A model generated the notes under the pieces. The model had not been told where the DNA came from and ran no database searches. It saw only the letters and a program-made list of their open reading frames with translations. A stretch of DNA of 64,000 bases, taken from positions 272,489 through 336,488 of the forward strand of contig NZ_JH992923.1 in assembly GCF_000315425.1 (NCBI RefSeq), in the 5' to 3' direction. This DNA is from Massilia timonae CCUG 45783. GTDB lineage: Bacteria > Pseudomonadota > Gammaproteobacteria > Burkholderiales > Burkholderiaceae_D. Below, piece after piece: positions 36,613 to 46,287 of this stretch (positions within the stretch are counted from its first letter, which is position 1; each line of letters begins with the position of its first letter). A program made the position numbers and the translations under genes.

Positions 36613-39600
36613 ATGAGTCCTTCCACTCCCTTCATCAACCGCCCGGTCGCCACCGCCTTGCTGATGCTGGCGATCGTGCTGTCGGGCCTGGTCGGCTACC
36701 GCTTCCTGCCGCTGTCGGCGCTGCCGCAGGTGGACTTCCCGACCATCCAGGTGCAGACCCTGTACCCGGGCGCCAGTCCCGAGGTCATGGCGCGCACCGT
36801 CACCGCGCCGCTGGAGCGCCAGTTCGGCCAGATGGCCGGCCTGACCCGCATGAGTTCCACCAGCGCCGCCGGGGTCTCGATCGTCACCCTGCAGTTCGCG
36901 CTGGGCGAGACGCTCGACGTGGCCGAGCAGGAAGTGCAGGCCGCGATCAACGCCGGCGGCTCGCTGCTGCCGACCGACCTGCCGGCGCCGCCGGTCTACG
37001 CCAAGGTCAACCCGGCCGACGCGCCGGTGCTGACCCTGGCCATCACCTCGGACACCCTGCCGCTGACCGAGGTGCAGAACCTGGTCAACACGCGCCTCGC
37101 GCTCAAGATCAGCCAGGTCTCGGGCGTGGGCCAGGTCTCGCTGTCGGGCGGCCAGCGGCCGGCGGTGCGGATCCAGGCCGATACCGAGGCGCTGGCGTCG
37201 TATGGCCTGGGGCTGGACACGCTGCGCACCGCGATCAGCGCCGCTAACGCCAACAGCGCCAAGGGCAGCTTCGACGGCCCGACCCGCTCGTATGCGATCA
37301 ATGCCAACGACCAGCTGGTCACGGTGCCGGACTATCAAAACCTGATCGTCGCCTACCGCAACGGCGCCCCCGTCAAGCTGCTCGATGTGGCGAAGGTGGT
37401 CGACAGCGCCGAGAACGTGCGCCTGGGCGCCTGGGCCAATATGAAGCCGGCGATCATCCTCAACGTCCAGCGCCAGCCGGGCGCCAACGTGATCGCCACC
37501 GTCGACGCGATCAAGGCGCGCCTGCCCGAGCTGCAGGCCGGCCTGCCGACGGCGCTGCGCATGGACGTGCTGAGCGACCGCACCACCGGCATCCGCGCCT
37601 CGGTCAAGCACGTGCAGATCGAGCTGCTGCTGGCCGTGGTGCTGGTAGTGCTGGTGATCTTCGCATTCCTGCACAGCCTGCGCGCGACCATCATCGCCAG
37701 TCTCGCCGTGCCGATCTCGCTGATCGGCAGCTTCGGCGTGATGTACCTGCTCGGCTACAGCCTCAACAACCTGTCGCTGATGGCGCTGACGATCGCCACC
37801 GGCTTCGTGGTCGACGATGCGATCGTCATGATCGAGAACATCGCGCGCTATATCGAGAAGGGCGAAAAACCGATGGCGGCCGCGATCAAGGGCGCCAGCC
37901 AGATCGGCTTCACCATCATCTCGCTGACCGTGTCCCTGATCGCGGTGCTGATCCCGCTGCTGTTCATGGGCGACGTGGTCGGCCGCCTGTTCCGCGAATT
38001 CGCCGTCACGCTGGCGATCACGATCCTGATCTCGGGCGTGGTGTCGCTGACGCTGGTGCCGATGATGTCGGCGCGCTGGCTGCGCAGCCACGAGGAAGAA
38101 AAGCCGAGCAGGTTCGCCATCCGGTTCCAGGCCTTCTTTGACCGCGTGATCGAGCGCTACGACGTGATGCTCGGCTGGGTCCTGAAGCGCCAGGGCCTGA
38201 CCCTGCTGGTGGCGCTGGGCACCCTGGTCCTGACCGCCCTGATGTGGACGGTCATCCCGAAAGGCCTGTTCCCGACCCAGGACACCGGCCAGCTGCAGGC
38301 GCGGGTGCAGGCGCGCCAATCGATCTCGTACACCGACATGGCGAAACTGCAGCAGGAAGCGGCGCGGCAAATCATGGCCGACCCCGAAGTCGCCTCGGTG
38401 GCGTCCTACGTGGGCGTCGACGCCGCCAACAACACGATGCTGCACACCGGCACCATGCTGATCAACCTGAAGGCCGACCGCGGCGACCAGCTCGAGACCA
38501 TGCAGCGCCTGCGCCAGCGCGTGGCCAATGTGGCGGGCCTGCAGCTGTTCCTGCAGCCGACCCAGGATCTGACCATCGACGCCGAGAGCGGCCCGACCCA
38601 GTACCGGCTGTCGATCGAAGGCGCCGACGAGGACACCGTCAACGAGTGGGCGCGCCGGCTGACGCAGAAGATCGGCAGCCTGCCCGAGCTGCGCACGGCG
38701 ATCACCGATGCCGGCGCGACCGGCGCCGCCGCCTTCATCGACATCGACCGCGACACCGCGTCGCGCCTGTCGATCACGGCCGCCTCGATCGACGACGCGC
38801 TGTACAGCGCCTTCGGCCAGCGCATCGTGTCCACCATCTTCACCGAGACCAACCAGTACCGCGTGATCCTGGAGGCGCAGCAGGACGAGGCGATGTCGAT
38901 CGCCGCGCTCGGCCGCCTGCAGCTGCGCACCGGTTCCGGCCAGCCGACGCCGCTGTCGGCGATCGCCACCATCAGCGAGCGCCAGGCGCCGCTGCAGGTG
39001 ATCCACGTGGCCCAGTATCCGGCGGCGACGGTCGGCTTCGACACCGCCTCCGGCACGTCGCTGGGCCAGGCCGTGAGCGCGATCCGCGCCGCCGCCGAGG
39101 AGATCGGCATGCCGGCCTCGGTCAGCATGACCTTCCTCGGCGCCTCCGGCGCCTACGAGGCCTCGCTGTCGAACCAGCTGTGGCTGATCCTGGCCGCCGT
39201 CGTCTGCGTCTACATCGTGCTGGGTGTGCTCTACGAGAGCTACATCCACCCGCTGACCATCCTGTCGACCCTGCCGTCGGCCGGCGTCGGCGCGCTGCTG
39301 GCGTTGTGGGTCAGCGGCCAGGGCCTGGGCGTGATCGGCATCATCGGCATCATCCTCCTGATCGGCATCGTCAAGAAGAACGCCATCATGATGATCGACT
39401 TCGCGATCGAGGCCGAGCGCGAGGAGGGCAAGTCGCCGCTGGTGGCGATCAGGCAGGCCGCGCTGCTGCGCTTCCGCCCGATCCTGATGACGACGCTGGC
39501 GGCGTTGTTCGCGGCCATCCCGCTGATGCTCGGCACCGGCGAAGGCGCCGAGCTGCGCCGGCCGCTCGGCCTGGCCATCTTCGGCGGCCTGATCCTGAGC

Positions 39601-39708
39601 CAGTTGCTGACCCTCTTCACCACCCCGGTGATCTACCTGGCCTTCGACCGCACCGCGCGGCGCTGGACCGGCAAGGCGCCGCACAAAACGGAAGGGGCGG
39701 GCGCATGA
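36613..39708 (+). CDS. mdtB: RND efflux permease, MdtB-like
   Basis: A 1031-aa HAE1-type RND permease. Seen: N-terminal TM with FINRPVATALLMLAIVLSG, two large periplasmic loops, TM4 GFVVDDAIVMIEN with the proton-relay aspartates, GVMYLLGYSLNNLSLMALT and C-terminal IGIVKKNAIMMIDFAIEAER. Length is normal for MdtB. Proton-driven drug export is expected; two different permeases in a row suggest a heterotrimer, as for E. coli MdtBC. Its stop overlaps the next start by 4 nt (ATGA). Confidence 0.94.
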   Translation: MSPSTPFINRPVATALLMLAIVLSGLVGYRFLPLSALPQVDFPTIQVQTLYPGASPEVMARTVTAPLERQFGQMAGLTRMSSTSAAGVSIVTLQFALGETLDVAEQEVQAAINAGGSLLPTDLPAPPVYAKVNPADAPVLTLAITSDTLPLTEVQNLVNTRLALKISQVSGVGQVSLSGGQRPAVRIQADTEALASYGLGLDTLRTAISAANANSAKGSFDGPTRSYAINANDQLVTVPDYQNLIVAYRNGAPVKLLDVAKVVDSAENVRLGAWANMKPAIILNVQRQPGANVIATVDAIKARLPELQAGLPTALRMDVLSDRTTGIRASVKHVQIELLLAVVLVVLVIFAFLHSLRATIIASLAVPISLIGSFGVMYLLGYSLNNLSLMALTIATGFVVDDAIVMIENIARYIEKGEKPMAAAIKGASQIGFTIISLTVSLIAVLIPLLFMGDVVGRLFREFAVTLAITILISGVVSLTLVPMMSARWLRSHEEEKPSRFAIRFQAFFDRVIERYDVMLGWVLKRQGLTLLVALGTLVLTALMWTVIPKGLFPTQDTGQLQARVQARQSISYTDMAKLQQEAARQIMADPEVASVASYVGVDAANNTMLHTGTMLINLKADRGDQLETMQRLRQRVANVAGLQLFLQPTQDLTIDAESGPTQYRLSIEGADEDTVNEWARRLTQKIGSLPELRTAITDAGATGAAAFIDIDRDTASRLSITAASIDDALYSAFGQRIVSTIFTETNQYRVILEAQQDEAMSIAALGRLQLRTGSGQPTPLSAIATISERQAPLQVIHVAQYPAATVGFDTASGTSLGQAVSAIRAAAEEIGMPASVSMTFLGASGAYEASLSNQLWLILAAVVCVYIVLGVLYESYIHPLTILSTLPSAGVGALLALWVSGQGLGVIGIIGIILLIGIVKKNAIMMIDFAIEAEREEGKSPLVAIRQAALLRFRPILMTTLAALFAAIPLMLGTGEGAELRRPLGLAIFGGLILSQLLTLFTTPVIYLAFDRTARRWTGKAPHKTEGAGA

Positions 39709-42700
39709 ACCTGTCGCGCCCCTTCGTCGAGCGCCCGATCGCCACGGTCCTGCTGACGATCGGCCTGGCGCTGGCCGGCATCGGCGCCTATTTCGTGCTG
39801 CCGGTGGCGCCGCTGCCCCAGGTCGACTATCCGACCGTGTCGGTCTCGGCCTCGCTGCCGGGCGCCAGTCCGGAAACCATGGCCTCGAGCGTGGCCACGC
39901 CGCTGGAGCGGCGGCTGGGCGTGATCGCCGGCGTCAACGAGATGACCTCGAGCAGCAGCACCGGCTCGACCCGCATCAACCTGCAGTTCGAGCTGAACCG
40001 CCAGATCGACGCCGCCGCGCGCGAAGTGCAGGCGGCGATCAGCGCCTCGCGCGCCGACCTGCCGGCGACCTTGCGCAGCAACCCGACCTATCGCAAGGCC
40101 AATCCGTCGGACGCGCCGGTGATCATTCTCGCGCTGACTTCCAAGACGAAGTCGCCGGCCCAGATCTACGAATCGGTGTCGAACCTGGTCCAGCAGCGCC
40201 TGGCCCAGGTGAAGGGCGTGGGCGAAGTGGAAATCGGCGGCGGCTCGCTGCCGGCGGTGCGGGTCGAGCTGGTGCCGTATGCGATGAACCGCTATGGCGT
40301 CTCGAGCGAAGACGTGCGCGCCGCGATCCAGGCCAGCAATCCGAACCGCCCCAAGGGCGAGATCGAGGGCAACGGCAACCGGCTGCAGATCTATTCGCAG
40401 CCGGCCGGCGGCGACGGCCGCAGCGCCAGCGACTATCGTGACCTGGTGGTGGCCTGGCGCGACGGCGCCGCCGTGCGCCTGTCGGACGTGGCCACCGTGT
40501 TCGACGGTCCCGAGAACGTGTACACGCTGGGCCTGTTCAACGGCCAGCCGGCGGTGATCGTGCTGGTCACGCGCCAGCCCGAGGCCAATGTGATCGAGAC
40601 CGTGGACGGGATCCGCGACCTGCTGCCGTCCCTGCAGGCGCAGCTGCCGGGCGACATCAGCCTGGCGGTGGCCTCGGACCGCACCAACTCGATCCGCGCC
40701 TCGCTGCACGAGATCGAGTTCACCCTGGTGCTGTCGATCGTGCTGGTGGTGGCGGTGGTCAGCGTGTTCCTGCGGTCCTTGCGCGCCACCGTGGTGCCGG
40801 CGGTGGCCACCGTGGTGTCCCTGCTGGGCACCTTCGGCGTGATGTACGCGCTCGGCTTCTCGCTCAACAACCTGTCGCTGATGGCCTTGACGGTGGCCGC
40901 CGGCTTCGTCGTCGACGACGCCATCGTGGTGCTCGAAAATACCGCGCGCCATATCGAAAACGGCATGGACCGCATGCAGGCCGCGCTGCTGGGCGCGCGC
41001 GAGGTCGGCTTCACCGTGCTGTCGATCTCGCTGTCGCTGGTGGCGGTGTTCATTCCGCTGCTGTTCATGGGCGGGCAGGTGGGACGCCTGTTCCGCGAGT
41101 TCGCGGTGACGCTGTCGGCGGCGGTGCTGATCTCGCTGGTGATCTCCTTGACCACGACGCCGATGATGTGCGCCTGGCTGCTGCGCAAGGAAGACAAGGA
41201 CAAGCAGCCGGGGCGCCTCGCGCGCTGGTCCGAATCTGGCTTTGCGCGCGTGCTGCGCGTCTACGAGCATGCGCTCGACTGGGCGCTGGACAGTAAACTC
41301 CTGGTGATGATCATCCTGCTGTTCACGGTGGGGCTGAACGTCTACCTGTTCTCCAGCGCCCCCAAGGGTTTCTTCCCGCAGCAGGACTCGGGCCAGATGA
41401 ATGGCGGCATCCGCGCCGACCAGAGCATCTCGTCCCAGGCCATGCAGCAGAAGATCTACCAGCTGGTGGAGATCATCCGCAAGGATCCGGCGGTCGACAC
41501 GGTCGTCGCCTTCACCGGCGGCGGGCGCGCCGGCGGCGGCTTCATGTTCGTCAACCTCAAACCCGTGGGCGAGCGCGACGTCGCGGCCCAGGCCGTGATC
41601 GCGCGCCTGCGTCCGCAGATGGCGAAGGTCACCGGCATCACGATCTTCCTCAATCCCGTGCAGGACTTGCGCATGGGCGGGCGCTCCAGCAACTCGACTT
41701 ACCAGTACACGCTCAAGAGCGACAACGCCGAAGACCTCAAGACCTGGGCCACGCGCCTGGCCGAGTCCATGAAGGCGCAGCCGGCGCTGGTGGACGTCGA
41801 CACCGACCAGGCCGAGAACGGCGTCGAGACCTATGTCACGATCGACAAGGCATCGGCGGCGCGCCTGGGCATCACCACGCGCGACGTCACCAATGCCCTG
41901 TACAACGCCTTCGGCCAGCGCCAGGTGGCGAACATCTACGATGAGCTGAACCAGTACCACGTGGTGATGGGCGTGGCCCAGAAATACGCGCAGTCGCCCG
42001 AAGCGCTGAAGGACGTCTACGTCCCGGCGCGGCCGACCGGCGGGGCCTCGAGCGCGGTCTCCACCGGCACCGGCACGGCCGCCGCCGCCGGCGCCGCCGG
42101 CGCCTCGACCTCGTCGACCGCCTATCTCACCGCGGCGCGCGACCCGTCCGGCGGGCAGGCCCTGGCCAGCGCCGCCGCCACCATGGTGCCCCTGTCGGCG
42201 ATCGCGCGTTTCGCCGAAAGCGCCACGCCGACCTCGGTCAACCACCAGGACGGCGAGCTGGCGACCACGGTCTCGTACAACCTGAACCCGGGCTTCACCC
42301 TGGCCGACGGCGAGGCGGCGGTGCGCCAGGCCGAGGCCGACATCGGCATGCCGATCAATGTGCGCGGCAGCTTCCAGGGCACGGCGGCGGCGGCGCAAGA
42401 GTCGAGCAAGGAGCAGCCGCTCCTGATCCTGGCCGCGATCATCGTTATCTATATCGTGCTGGGCATCCTGTACGAAAGCCTGGTGCACCCGGTGACGGTG
42501 CTCTCGACCCTGCCGTCGGCCGGCGTCGGCGCGGTGCTGGCGCTGCTGCTGTTCAAGATGGAGTTCTCGATCATCGCCCTGATCGGGGTGTTCCTGCTGA
42601 TCGGCATCGTCAAGAAGAACGCGATCCTGATCATCGACTTCGCGCTCGAAGCGGAACGCGCGCGCGGCCTCTCCGCGACCGAGGCGGTGCGCGAGGCCTG

Positions 42701-42974
42701 CATGCTGCGCTTCCGCCCGATCCTGATGACGACCCTGGCCGCGGCCCTGGGCGCGCTGCCGCTGGCGATCGGCTTCGGCGAAGGCTCGGAGTTGCGCCGC
42801 CCGCTGGGCATCGCCATCATCGGCGGCCTGGTCGCGAGCCAGCTCCTGACCCTGCTCACCACGCCGGTGGTCTACGTCCTGCTCGACAAGCTGCGCACGC
42901 GCAAACCCGATGAACACAATCTGACCCGCCATCCTCATGACGACGAGGCTGGTCCGTCCCTGGCCAAACCATGA
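39705..42974 (+). CDS. mdtC: RND efflux permease, MdtC-like, with Ala/Gly/Ser insertion
   Basis: A 1089-aa RND permease, about 60 residues longer than MdtC of E. coli. Seen: MNLSRPFVERPIATVLL, TM4 GFVVDDAIVVLEN, IGIVKKNAILIIDFALEAERARG near the end. The extra residues sit in the second periplasmic loop (around 42027-42182) and are nearly all Ala, Gly, Ser and Thr (VSTGTGTAAAAGAAGAS), a flexible insertion. The true start is the ATG at 39705 overlapping the mdtB stop by 4 nt; longer upstream frames are shadows. The 3' end overlaps the outer membrane factor start by 4 nt. Confidence 0.93.
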   Translation: MNLSRPFVERPIATVLLTIGLALAGIGAYFVLPVAPLPQVDYPTVSVSASLPGASPETMASSVATPLERRLGVIAGVNEMTSSSSTGSTRINLQFELNRQIDAAAREVQAAISASRADLPATLRSNPTYRKANPSDAPVIILALTSKTKSPAQIYESVSNLVQQRLAQVKGVGEVEIGGGSLPAVRVELVPYAMNRYGVSSEDVRAAIQASNPNRPKGEIEGNGNRLQIYSQPAGGDGRSASDYRDLVVAWRDGAAVRLSDVATVFDGPENVYTLGLFNGQPAVIVLVTRQPEANVIETVDGIRDLLPSLQAQLPGDISLAVASDRTNSIRASLHEIEFTLVLSIVLVVAVVSVFLRSLRATVVPAVATVVSLLGTFGVMYALGFSLNNLSLMALTVAAGFVVDDAIVVLENTARHIENGMDRMQAALLGAREVGFTVLSISLSLVAVFIPLLFMGGQVGRLFREFAVTLSAAVLISLVISLTTTPMMCAWLLRKEDKDKQPGRLARWSESGFARVLRVYEHALDWALDSKLLVMIILLFTVGLNVYLFSSAPKGFFPQQDSGQMNGGIRADQSISSQAMQQKIYQLVEIIRKDPAVDTVVAFTGGGRAGGGFMFVNLKPVGERDVAAQAVIARLRPQMAKVTGITIFLNPVQDLRMGGRSSNSTYQYTLKSDNAEDLKTWATRLAESMKAQPALVDVDTDQAENGVETYVTIDKASAARLGITTRDVTNALYNAFGQRQVANIYDELNQYHVVMGVAQKYAQSPEALKDVYVPARPTGGASSAVSTGTGTAAAAGAAGASTSSTAYLTAARDPSGGQALASAAATMVPLSAIARFAESATPTSVNHQDGELATTVSYNLNPGFTLADGEAAVRQAEADIGMPINVRGSFQGTAAAAQESSKEQPLLILAAIIVIYIVLGILYESLVHPVTVLSTLPSAGVGAVLALLLFKMEFSIIALIGVFLLIGIVKKNAILIIDFALEAERARGLSATEAVREACMLRFRPILMTTLAAALGALPLAIGFGEGSELRRPLGIAIIGGLVASQLLTLLTTPVVYVLLDKLRTRKPDEHNLTRHPHDDEAGPSLAKP

Positions 42975-44404
42975 CCACTATGCGACAACAGCTTTCCTTC
43001 CGTCTTTCCCTGCTTGCCCTTGCCGCAGCCTTGGCCGGCTGCGCCGTCGGCCCCGCCTATGAACGACCCGACCCGCTTGCCGCCGGCGCCGCGCTGCCGG
43101 GCGCCTACAAGGAGGCCGAAGGCTGGGTTCCGGCCGCGCCGGCCGATGCGCTCGCGCGCGGCCCCTGGTGGACCCTGTTCGAAGACCCCGAGCTCGATCG
43201 CCTGGCCAGGCAGGTCGAGGCCGCGAACCAGAACGTGGCGGTGGCGGTGGCCAACTACGCCCAGGCGCGCGCGCTGGTGGCGCAGCAGCGCGCCTCGCTG
43301 TTCCCGGTGGTGTCGCTGGGCGCCGGCGCGGATCGCGCCGGCGGGGGAGAGCGCAGCGCCGATAATGCGTACCGCCTGCAGATCGGCGCCAGCTGGGAGC
43401 CGGACGTGTTCGGCCGCCTGAGGAATGCCGTGACCGGCGCCGAGGCCAGCGCCCAGGCCACCGCCGCCGACCTGGCCAGCGCCGTCCTTGCGGCCCAGGG
43501 CGAGTTGGCGATCAACTACTTCTCGCTGCGCCAGACCGACGCCCAGCGCGAGATGCTGGCCACGACCATCGAAGGCTACGAGCGCGTGCTGCAAATCACC
43601 TCGAACCGTTTCGAAGCCGGCATCGCGGCGCGCTCCGACGTGCTGCAGGCCCAGACCCAGCTCGCCAATGCCCGCAGCGAAGCGCTCGGCCTGCAGAACC
43701 AGCGCGCCCAGCTCGAGCACGCGATCGCGGTGCTGGTCGGCCAGACCCCCTCAAGCTTCTCGCTGCCGCCGGCGCCATGGCACGTGTCGGTGCCGGACGT
43801 GCCGGTCGGCGTGCCCTCGACCCTGCTGCAGCGCCGTCCCGACATCGCCGCCGCCGAGCGCGATGTGGCGGCGGCCAATGCCGACATCGGCGTCGCACGC
43901 TCGGCCTACTTCCCGAATTTCGGCCTGTCCGCTTCCTACGGCAACAACACGAGCCGGGTGGGCGACCTGTTCTCGGCGTCCGCCGCGGCCTGGTCGTTCG
44001 GCCTGTCGGCGGCCCAGACCATCTTCAATGCCGGCGCCACCCGCGCCAGCGTGGAAGGCGCCGAGGCGCGCCACCAGGCGACCGTGGCGCGCTACCGCCA
44101 GGTGGCCCTGGACGCCTTCGCCGCCGTCGAGAACGGCCTGTCCGCCACCCGCGTGCTGGAACAGCAGCAGCAGTTGCGGGCCGAGGCGGCCGAGGCGGCC
44201 GGCCTGGTGGAAGAGCAGATCCTGAACCGCTACAAGGCGGGGCAGGTCAGCTATACCGAGGTGGTGCAGGCCCAGGTGACGGCCCTGAACGCGCGCCGTT
44301 CGCTGGTGCAGGTGCAGGCCGACCGCCAGACGGCGGCGGTGTCGCTGATCCAGGCGCTGGGCGGCGGCTGGCAGGAACAAAGGCTGGCGGACGCGGTGCA
44401 GTAA
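42971..44404 (+). CDS. Outer membrane efflux lipoprotein (NodT family)
   Basis: A 477-aa TolC-like outer membrane factor. Seen: lipobox LAGC with C24 as the lipidated cysteine, then GPAYERPDP, two similar halves each with long coiled-coil helices (for example EAANQNVAVAVANYAQARALVAQQR and VEQILNRYKAGQVSYTEVVQAQ), and QRRPDIAAAERDVAAANADIGVARSAYFPNF, the family signature. Length is normal. ATGA overlap with mdtC shows it belongs to the same operon, so the pump is complete in one transcript. Confidence 0.95.
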   Translation: MTTMRQQLSFRLSLLALAAALAGCAVGPAYERPDPLAAGAALPGAYKEAEGWVPAAPADALARGPWWTLFEDPELDRLARQVEAANQNVAVAVANYAQARALVAQQRASLFPVVSLGAGADRAGGGERSADNAYRLQIGASWEPDVFGRLRNAVTGAEASAQATAADLASAVLAAQGELAINYFSLRQTDAQREMLATTIEGYERVLQITSNRFEAGIAARSDVLQAQTQLANARSEALGLQNQRAQLEHAIAVLVGQTPSSFSLPPAPWHVSVPDVPVGVPSTLLQRRPDIAAAERDVAAANADIGVARSAYFPNFGLSASYGNNTSRVGDLFSASAAAWSFGLSAAQTIFNAGATRASVEGAEARHQATVARYRQVALDAFAAVENGLSATRVLEQQQQLRAEAAEAAGLVEEQILNRYKAGQVSYTEVVQAQVTALNARRSLVQVQADRQTAAVSLIQALGGGWQEQRLADAVQ

Positions 44405-44455
44405 TCACGCGTCAGGCATTACAATGCTGCGATTATCGATAGTCAGGCACACGCC

Positions 44456-45421
44456 ATGAAAAACTGGATCAATCGCATGTTGAGCAGCGCCGACAAAGCG
44501 CCCGACGCCAGCGCCTCCGCTGCACAGGTCGAGGCGGCGGAAGGTGACTACGGCGTCCAGGTCGACGCCGCCTATTACCGCTGGCTGACCGCATCCGGCG
44601 GTTACCAGGCGGGAGCGGAGGTCGAGGAACACATCCTCGACCTCGTGCGCACGCTGGCGGCCGACCCGCTGGCCGCCAGCGGCCTGGTGCCGCGTATCCC
44701 TGAGCTGATCCCGAAGCTGCTGCGCGACCTGGCCGACGACGACGTCTCCACCGGAGACCTGGCGCGCCAGGTCGAGCAGGATCTGGTGCTGGTGGCCGAG
44801 GTGATCCGCGAGGCCAACAGCGCCTATTACCGGCCGCTGCAGGCGGTGAAGTCGCTCGACGCCGCTCTCATGATGATCGGCCAGAACGGCCTGCGCATGC
44901 TGCTGGCCCGGATCGCCTTCCGGCCCCTGATCAGGATGGCCGACCAGGGCTTCGCGCGCCACGCCGCGCCGCTGGTCTGGAACCAGTCCGAGAAATGCGC
45001 GCTGGCCTCGAGCCTGATGGCGCCGGGCCTGGGCGCCGGCGTGTTCGAAGCCTACCTGGCCGGCCTGATGCAGAACCTGGGGCTGGTGGTGGCCTTCCGC
45101 CTGGCCGAGCGGGCGGTCGAAAATGGCAAGATTCCCGGTTCCAGCGACTTCGGCCGGCGCCTGTTCGACGTCAGCCGCAGCCTGTCGTCGACCATCGCCG
45201 CCCACTGGGAATTTCCGCCCGACGTGGTGGAAGGCATCGCCGGCGTCGGCCAGCCGGATGCCTCGCCGCTGGCGCGCACGCTCGAGCGCGGCGACCGGAT
45301 CGCCAAGCTGCGGGTGCTGCTCGATGCCCACGTGGTGCTGGAAGACGACGCGCTCGTGGCCGAAGGCCTGGACAGTTTCGAGCGCCGTTGCCTGGGCAAG
45401 CTGACCGATTTGCCGGGCTGA
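44456..45421 (+). CDS. HDOD domain protein, paralogue 1
   Basis: A 321-aa protein with an HDOD domain (about 90-270), a phosphohydrolase-like signalling fold. Seen: the shared start MKNWINRML, AYYRWLTASGGY, LVPRIPELIPKLL, DLVLVAEVIREANSAYYRP and IAFRPLIRM, then EAYLAGLMQNLGLVVAFRLAE. No metal-binding HD pair is seen, as is usual for HDOD. A second copy at 54901 is clearly homologous along its whole length. Upstream, GGCATTACAAT ends 30 nt before the ATG; the same 11-mer ends 29 nt before the paralogue's ATG. The output may be c-di-GMP or envelope-related signalling (inference). Confidence 0.88.
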   Translation: MKNWINRMLSSADKAPDASASAAQVEAAEGDYGVQVDAAYYRWLTASGGYQAGAEVEEHILDLVRTLAADPLAASGLVPRIPELIPKLLRDLADDDVSTGDLARQVEQDLVLVAEVIREANSAYYRPLQAVKSLDAALMMIGQNGLRMLLARIAFRPLIRMADQGFARHAAPLVWNQSEKCALASSLMAPGLGAGVFEAYLAGLMQNLGLVVAFRLAERAVENGKIPGSSDFGRRLFDVSRSLSSTIAAHWEFPPDVVEGIAGVGQPDASPLARTLERGDRIAKLRVLLDAHVVLEDDALVAEGLDSFERRCLGKLTDLPG

Positions 45422-45474
45422 AGCGCGGTATTGAGCCACAGTCGTGCATTGCCTTTTTTCGCGAGGAGAATGCC

Positions 45475-46287
45475 ATGAAGATGAACGCCGAACACCTGGC
45501 CGAGCTGCACGAGGCCAAGCGCCTGCTGGAGAATCCTGGCCTGGCCGCGCGCATCAGCAACCTGGTCGGCTCGCCGATCGAAGCGGCCATCGAGCGCCTG
45601 CCGGCGCCGTGGCAAAAGCGGGTGGGCGAGGCCACCGAGCATGCGTTGCAGTATGCGATGACGGGAGCGCTGTCCACGCTGCCCGACGGCGGCAAGGAGA
45701 CATCGTACCCGCGCCTGCACAAGTTCGCGGCGAGCGTGTCGGGCGGGGTGGGCGGCGTGTTCGGCCTTCCGGGCCTCCTGGTCGAGCTGCCGCTGTCCAC
45801 CGTCATCATGCTGCGTTCGATCGCCGAGATCGCGCGCGCCAATGGCGAACGTCCGCAAGATGTCGAAACCCGGCTGGAATGCCTGCGCGTGCTGGCCATG
45901 GGCGGACCGGGCGGAGCTGACGATGCCGCCGATTCCGGCTATTTCGCGATGCGCATCGCGCTGGCGCGGGCGGTGAGCGAAGCCGCCCAGGCGCTGGCGG
46001 CCAGGTCGGCCAATGCCGCCACGACGCCGGCCCTGCTGCGCCTGATCGCCACGGTGGCGGCGCGCTTCCAGGTGCACGTGACGCAAAAAGGCGCCGCGAT
46101 GCTGGTGCCGGCCCTGGGCGCGGTGGGCGGCGCGACCATCAACCTGCTGTTCGTCGACCACTTCCAGAACATGAGCCGCGGGCATTTCGCGGTGCGGCGG
46201 CTGGAGCGCCTGTATGGCGAGGGGATGGTGCGACAACAATACGAAGCGATCGTGCTGGCCGACGAGACGACGGGATTGCTCACGTAG
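45475..46287 (+). CDS. EcsC family protein
   Basis: A 270-aa EcsC-family protein. Seen: a helical N-terminus, VGSPIEAAIERLPAPWQKRVGEATEHALQYAMTGAL, a central hydrophobic stretch GGVGGVFGLPGLLVELPLSTVIMLRSIAEIARANGE with the family's ELP segment, and a second hydrophobic run GAAMLVPALGAVGGATINLLFVDHF. EcsC in Bacillus is linked to an ABC exporter and secretion, but the role in proteobacteria is unclear. A strong GAGGAG ribosome site precedes ATG 45475. Its 3' end overlaps the convergent GGDEF gene by 8 nt. Confidence 0.85.
   Translation: MKMNAEHLAELHEAKRLLENPGLAARISNLVGSPIEAAIERLPAPWQKRVGEATEHALQYAMTGALSTLPDGGKETSYPRLHKFAASVSGGVGGVFGLPGLLVELPLSTVIMLRSIAEIARANGERPQDVETRLECLRVLAMGGPGGADDAADSGYFAMRIALARAVSEAAQALAARSANAATTPALLRLIATVAARFQVHVTQKGAAMLVPALGAVGGATINLLFVDHFQNMSRGHFAVRRLERLYGEGMVRQQYEAIVLADETTGLLT

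Noticed and set aside
36424..39684. A 1086-codon open frame on the minus strand
   Set aside because: It is the antisense of mdtB: high-GC codon structure keeps the opposite strand open. Composition is Arg/His/Gln/Asp-rich without domains. The same holds for 39633-42938 (-), 1068-2558 (-) and 15879-18350 (-).
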